From Actinidia chinensis (taxonomy: Eukaryota > Streptophyta > Magnoliopsida > Ericales > Actinidiaceae): 10,000 bases of DNA. Under the pieces are notes generated by a model. The model did no database searches. It was not told the DNA's origin and saw nothing but the letters and a program-made list of their open reading frames with translations. Positions within the stretch are counted from its first letter, which is position 1. Every line of letters starts with the position of its first letter. Location: the NCBI GenBank assembly GCA_009663005.1, contig CM018898.1:15045575-15055574 (forward strand). Reading direction: 5' to 3'. Positions 7,750-10,000 of this stretch are shown here, one piece after another. A program made the position numbers and the translations under genes.

Positions 7750-9245
7750 CCGCCCTAACCCGAACCGTCTGTGGATTGTTTGTATATCGCCCCCCGCATT
7801 GGTCTTTATCTCTGTACCTTCTTTTCAGGGGAATTGGGTGGAGGGTCGAGTTAGCTACTACTTCCATCAGTAACCCCTCTTAATGAGGTCGGCATTTGTT
7901 TCCTTCAGTTGAAAATAGTCCTCAAGTATTTGTCCGTGGTCCCCGATAGAATTCACAATATTTTGTTTTCCTGTTCCTTTTCCTGGGGGTCAGTTTTTGA
8001 TCTTCGGGCCCAGTTGAGACGAACTCTTCGTGTTAATTTCCAAGAGTACTTGGGCGAACAGGGGCGTTGAGTTGCGGTAGAGTAAAATCAGTCGCGAGGA
8101 GGAGTGCGAGGATGCCTTCATTGATCGTTTGGGATCTCCGGTCAGTTCTCTTGTACCGTCGTTTCTTCTTCTCTATATTCAGCTCGCTCTCGTATCAGGT
8201 TCTTTCCTCTTATGATCTTTCTTTTCCTCGTCCGGCCTTGTTTGGGCCTTGGCCACTCCTCTGCTGCGACATACTTGTCGGCCTTTGCTCTAGAGTGCGG
8301 AATAAAGTTCAGGACCGTTTTTGGAAAGGGAGTCGAACAGCGGACCAGGTCGGAGTCCTTCCAATCATTGCCTGATTATTACTTTGTCGCTGGATCCTCG
8401 ACTTCTAGAATAGCCCTGATTGAATCATTTTCACGAAATCTTTCAAAGCTCCTCAATCTCTTTTTGATGATGGTAAAAAGGTGAGAGGCCGTTCTTTTGG
8501 TGTTTTCTCAGCTCATGAAATTGGCAACAAAGAGTCTACAAGATCGCCAAAAGAATCAATGGTTCCTGGCGAGAGTTTTCGAACCATGCCCTCTGGCAGT
8601 CCCTTTCAAAGTGGGCGGAGAACGCTTTGGGCACATAATTTCATCCGAGCAAACCCTGGAGCGACATTAGGCTTTTGTACAGTCCAGGTGGTCCATTGGA
8701 TTTGTTTTGCCTTCGTAAATCCGAGCTGGGCGGGGAGCTAATTTCGACGAAACCCAAGCCTCAATATCCTTTCTGTGACTGGCGGTTTTGGGTCTGTCTA
8801 ATTAGTGTGGTCCACTTCACGGTGGCATTCGTCCCGGTGTTGATGGCGTCGAGTCGGGCGTTCCAAATCTCGGATCTTTTGTGAGGTGGCTTATCTCGTG
8901 CCCCTGATGTGGTCCCCCTGTGAGGCTCCTCCCCCCCTCGATCTGGTTTGAGTTTTTAACTAGATTCCGAGACTCTTTTCCGCGAAGGGCGAGCTCGGGC
9001 TTGGCATCTCCCTCGCCCTACTTTGTCGGCCTGGTAATTTTGAGAACGATTTCCTGAACGATTCGAGTGACGAGATCGCTCGATATCGGGAAACGGGTGG
9101 TGCGGGCTGGAGGTGGGGGGTTGAGCAGCGAGGAGTTGGCATAGGCGCCATTATTCTCGTTCATTTATCCTCATCTGCTCAGCCATAGATCGTGTATCCA
9201 CGGTGGAGGCCTTCTAGATCTAGAACTTGGGCTGGAATTGGCCAT
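7750..9245 (-). pseudogene. Gag (capsid and worn zinc knuckle), frameshifted
   Basis: Gag would form the virus-like particle and bind element RNA. Possible starts are ATG codons at 9245-9243 (MANSSPS) and 9186-9184 (MAEQMRIN); neither stays open for long. The N-terminal third is Pro/Ser/Arg-rich with no clear motif. The capsid-type core is clear: YKSLMSLQG (8653-8679), FVANFMS (8511-8531), KTASHLFTI (about 8469-8498), AILEVEDP (8391-8414), then KADKYVAAEEW (about 8255-8290). The C-terminal end has KYCEFYR (7943-7963) and DYFQLKE (7900-7920), a CCHC knuckle relic in which the second conserved Cys region reads Tyr. Gag and pol probably formed a single polyprotein; the many shifts prevent proof. 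Confidence 0.75.
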
Positions 9246-9330
9246 AGGAATGGATCTGTTACCCGTGGGGCTACTGGGTACTTTGGTCTAAGGTAGGGTT
9301 GCGGCTGCGCAGGTGCTAGAGAACTGTCGT

Positions 9331-9350
9331 TCCCCATACAGAACGCGCCA
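9331..9350 (-). promoter_or_regulatory. Primer-binding site for minus-strand DNA synthesis
   Basis: On the minus strand this reads TGGCGCGTTCTGTATGGGGA, seven bases inside the presumed LTR end. The TGGCGC start and G-rich end are typical of plant gypsy primer-binding sites, which pair with the 3' end of a host tRNA. The tRNA is not assigned here, and some bases may differ from the original. Confidence 0.6.
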
Positions 9351-9606
9351 AAACTTTTGGGTAAAAAATTGGGGCGAGCAACTCAACATCACTTTGCTGG
9401 TCTCCCGGCACTCCTGGAACTCGGATATTTGAGAGCGATCCTGCACAGACTAACAAAGTAAACGGCCGGGGCGAGCCGATCAAACCCCTCCGGCTTGAAG
9501 ATCAGACTAAAGTCGAAACCGTGGATAAAATGGCTCTGAAGAGAATTGTGGTGTGTTCTGCGTTAGCGCGTGTTTTTTTTGCGTACCTTTGTTTAATGGG
9601 GGAGGC

Positions 9607-9620
9607 GGTCCTTTTTATAG
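9607..9620 (-). promoter_or_regulatory. LTR TATA box
   Basis: On the minus strand the sequence is CTATAAAAAGGACC, a strong plant TATA box in the right place inside the LTR. Transcription of the element would start about 30 bases further on, near 9580, which sets the U3/R border. The start point is inferred, not seen. Confidence 0.6.
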
Positions 9621-9644
9621 ATGGATAATGGGCCCGTGCCCATG

Positions 9645-9775
9645 GATCATTGCGAGATCCTCGAAGATAAGTATGTAAGGAGGCCCAGAGATATAGGAGG
9701 CATAATTGGGAAGATTGCCATTTGGAGAGTATCCCTTAATTGTCGTGCCGTGGAGGAGAAGATCTCGCAATGATC
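9645..9775. repeat. Perfect 15-bp inverted repeat in U3 of the LTR
   Basis: GATCATTGCGAGATC at 9645-9659 is matched by its exact reverse complement at 9761-9775, with 101 bases between. The inner arm ends about 25 bases upstream of the TATA box. It could be a paired protein-binding site or the stem of a foldback; nothing further can be said from the sequence alone. Confidence 0.7.
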
Positions 9776-10000
9776 TATTTTCCATTGTATAGATAGGATT
9801 CCTGAAGGGTTCTCTGGTGGAGATTCCAATTATACTACATCGGCCAAGGGCGGGAGGTAGACCGTACCCCGGCTCTTGTGAGCTGATGAGCACTCCCGAT
9901 GGTGGCTCTGGTGAACTTTAGTGAAGATGACTTGGCGAGGTCTCCATGCGTGTTGGGCTGTTTTACCTCGGTCAAGAGGGTTCGGAGATATAGCATTGTT

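Larger units (their letters stand above)
3642..10000 (-). mobile_element. Ty3/gypsy LTR retrotransposon, Tat lineage, degenerate and 5'-truncated by the window edge
   Basis: On the minus strand the order is 5' LTR end, primer-binding site, gag, protease, reverse transcriptase, RNase H, a second RNase H, integrase. Integrase last places it in Ty3/gypsy. The second RNase H before integrase (TNN and FSDSQL motifs, 5023-5420) is a recognised mark of the Tat lineage. From primer-binding site to the end of pol is about 5.7 kb. All coding domains carry frame changes, so it is non-autonomous as written. The plus-strand gene at 1035-3279 and the repeat at 3373-3614 probably belong to the same element. 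No 3' LTR was found, so the left boundary is open. Confidence 0.85.
9358..10000 (-). repeat. 5' LTR, 3' portion (U3 part, R, U5), cut by the window edge
   Basis: The LTR edge is placed by the primer-binding site at 9331-9350. On the minus strand it ends ...TTTTTTACCCA at 9358, keeping the CA terminus expected of an LTR. The TATA box at 9609-9620 puts U3 above about 9620 and R plus U5 below, so U5 with R is roughly 230 bases. The outer TG end lies beyond 10000, so the LTR is longer than 640 bases. An open minus-strand frame at 9615-9893 runs through U3 but shows no known motif. No second copy of this sequence was seen in the window. Confidence 0.6.

Noticed and set aside
9615..9893. Minus-strand open frame of 92 codons inside U3 of the LTR
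   Set aside because: No motif was seen, it overlaps the TATA box region, and it lies upstream of the inferred transcription start. It is probably a chance frame in an LTR.

Overview
The window looks like nuclear plant DNA, most likely angiosperm. It is almost entirely one broken Ty3/gypsy LTR retrotransposon of the Tat lineage. The element lies on the minus strand and enters from the right edge. No cellular gene, tRNA, rRNA, CRISPR array or bacterial-type operon is visible. The organism cannot be named more closely from this sequence.

Layout of the minus-strand element, read right to left: a 5' LTR, of which the last ~640 bp are in the window (9358-10000), with a TATA box at 9609-9620; a primer-binding site (9331-9350); gag (about 9245-7750), ending in a worn zinc knuckle; protease (about 7725-7130); reverse transcriptase (about 6935-6010); the ordinary gypsy RNase H/tether (about 6009-5440); a second RNase H of the kind added in Tat elements (about 5420-5023); and integrase (about 5022-3642). 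The domain order and short conserved motifs are unmistakable. No domain stays open in a single frame: the conserved frame switches every few to about twenty codons.

Past the end of pol lies an AT-rich tract with a degenerate ~15-bp GGCGA minisatellite (3373-3614). Beyond it is an opposite-strand (plus) gene relic (about 1035-3279) for a protein with a 'putative gypsy-type transposon' (PF04195-like) domain, a coiled-coil region and an acidic tail. It retains two good-looking introns (1794-1848 and 2744-2848). A gene in this place and orientation fits the extra antisense ORF known from several Tat-type elements. The first 210 bases hold the tail of a second, diverged gene of the same family, also on the plus strand. 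Between the two tails, where the 3' LTR would be expected, I find no match to the 5' LTR.

The most noteworthy points are the spliced antisense gene and its second copy, the 15-bp repeat, a perfect 15-bp inverted repeat just upstream of the LTR TATA box, and a frameshift pattern that may reflect uncorrected long-read sequence rather than age. I do not see a wholly new biological system here.
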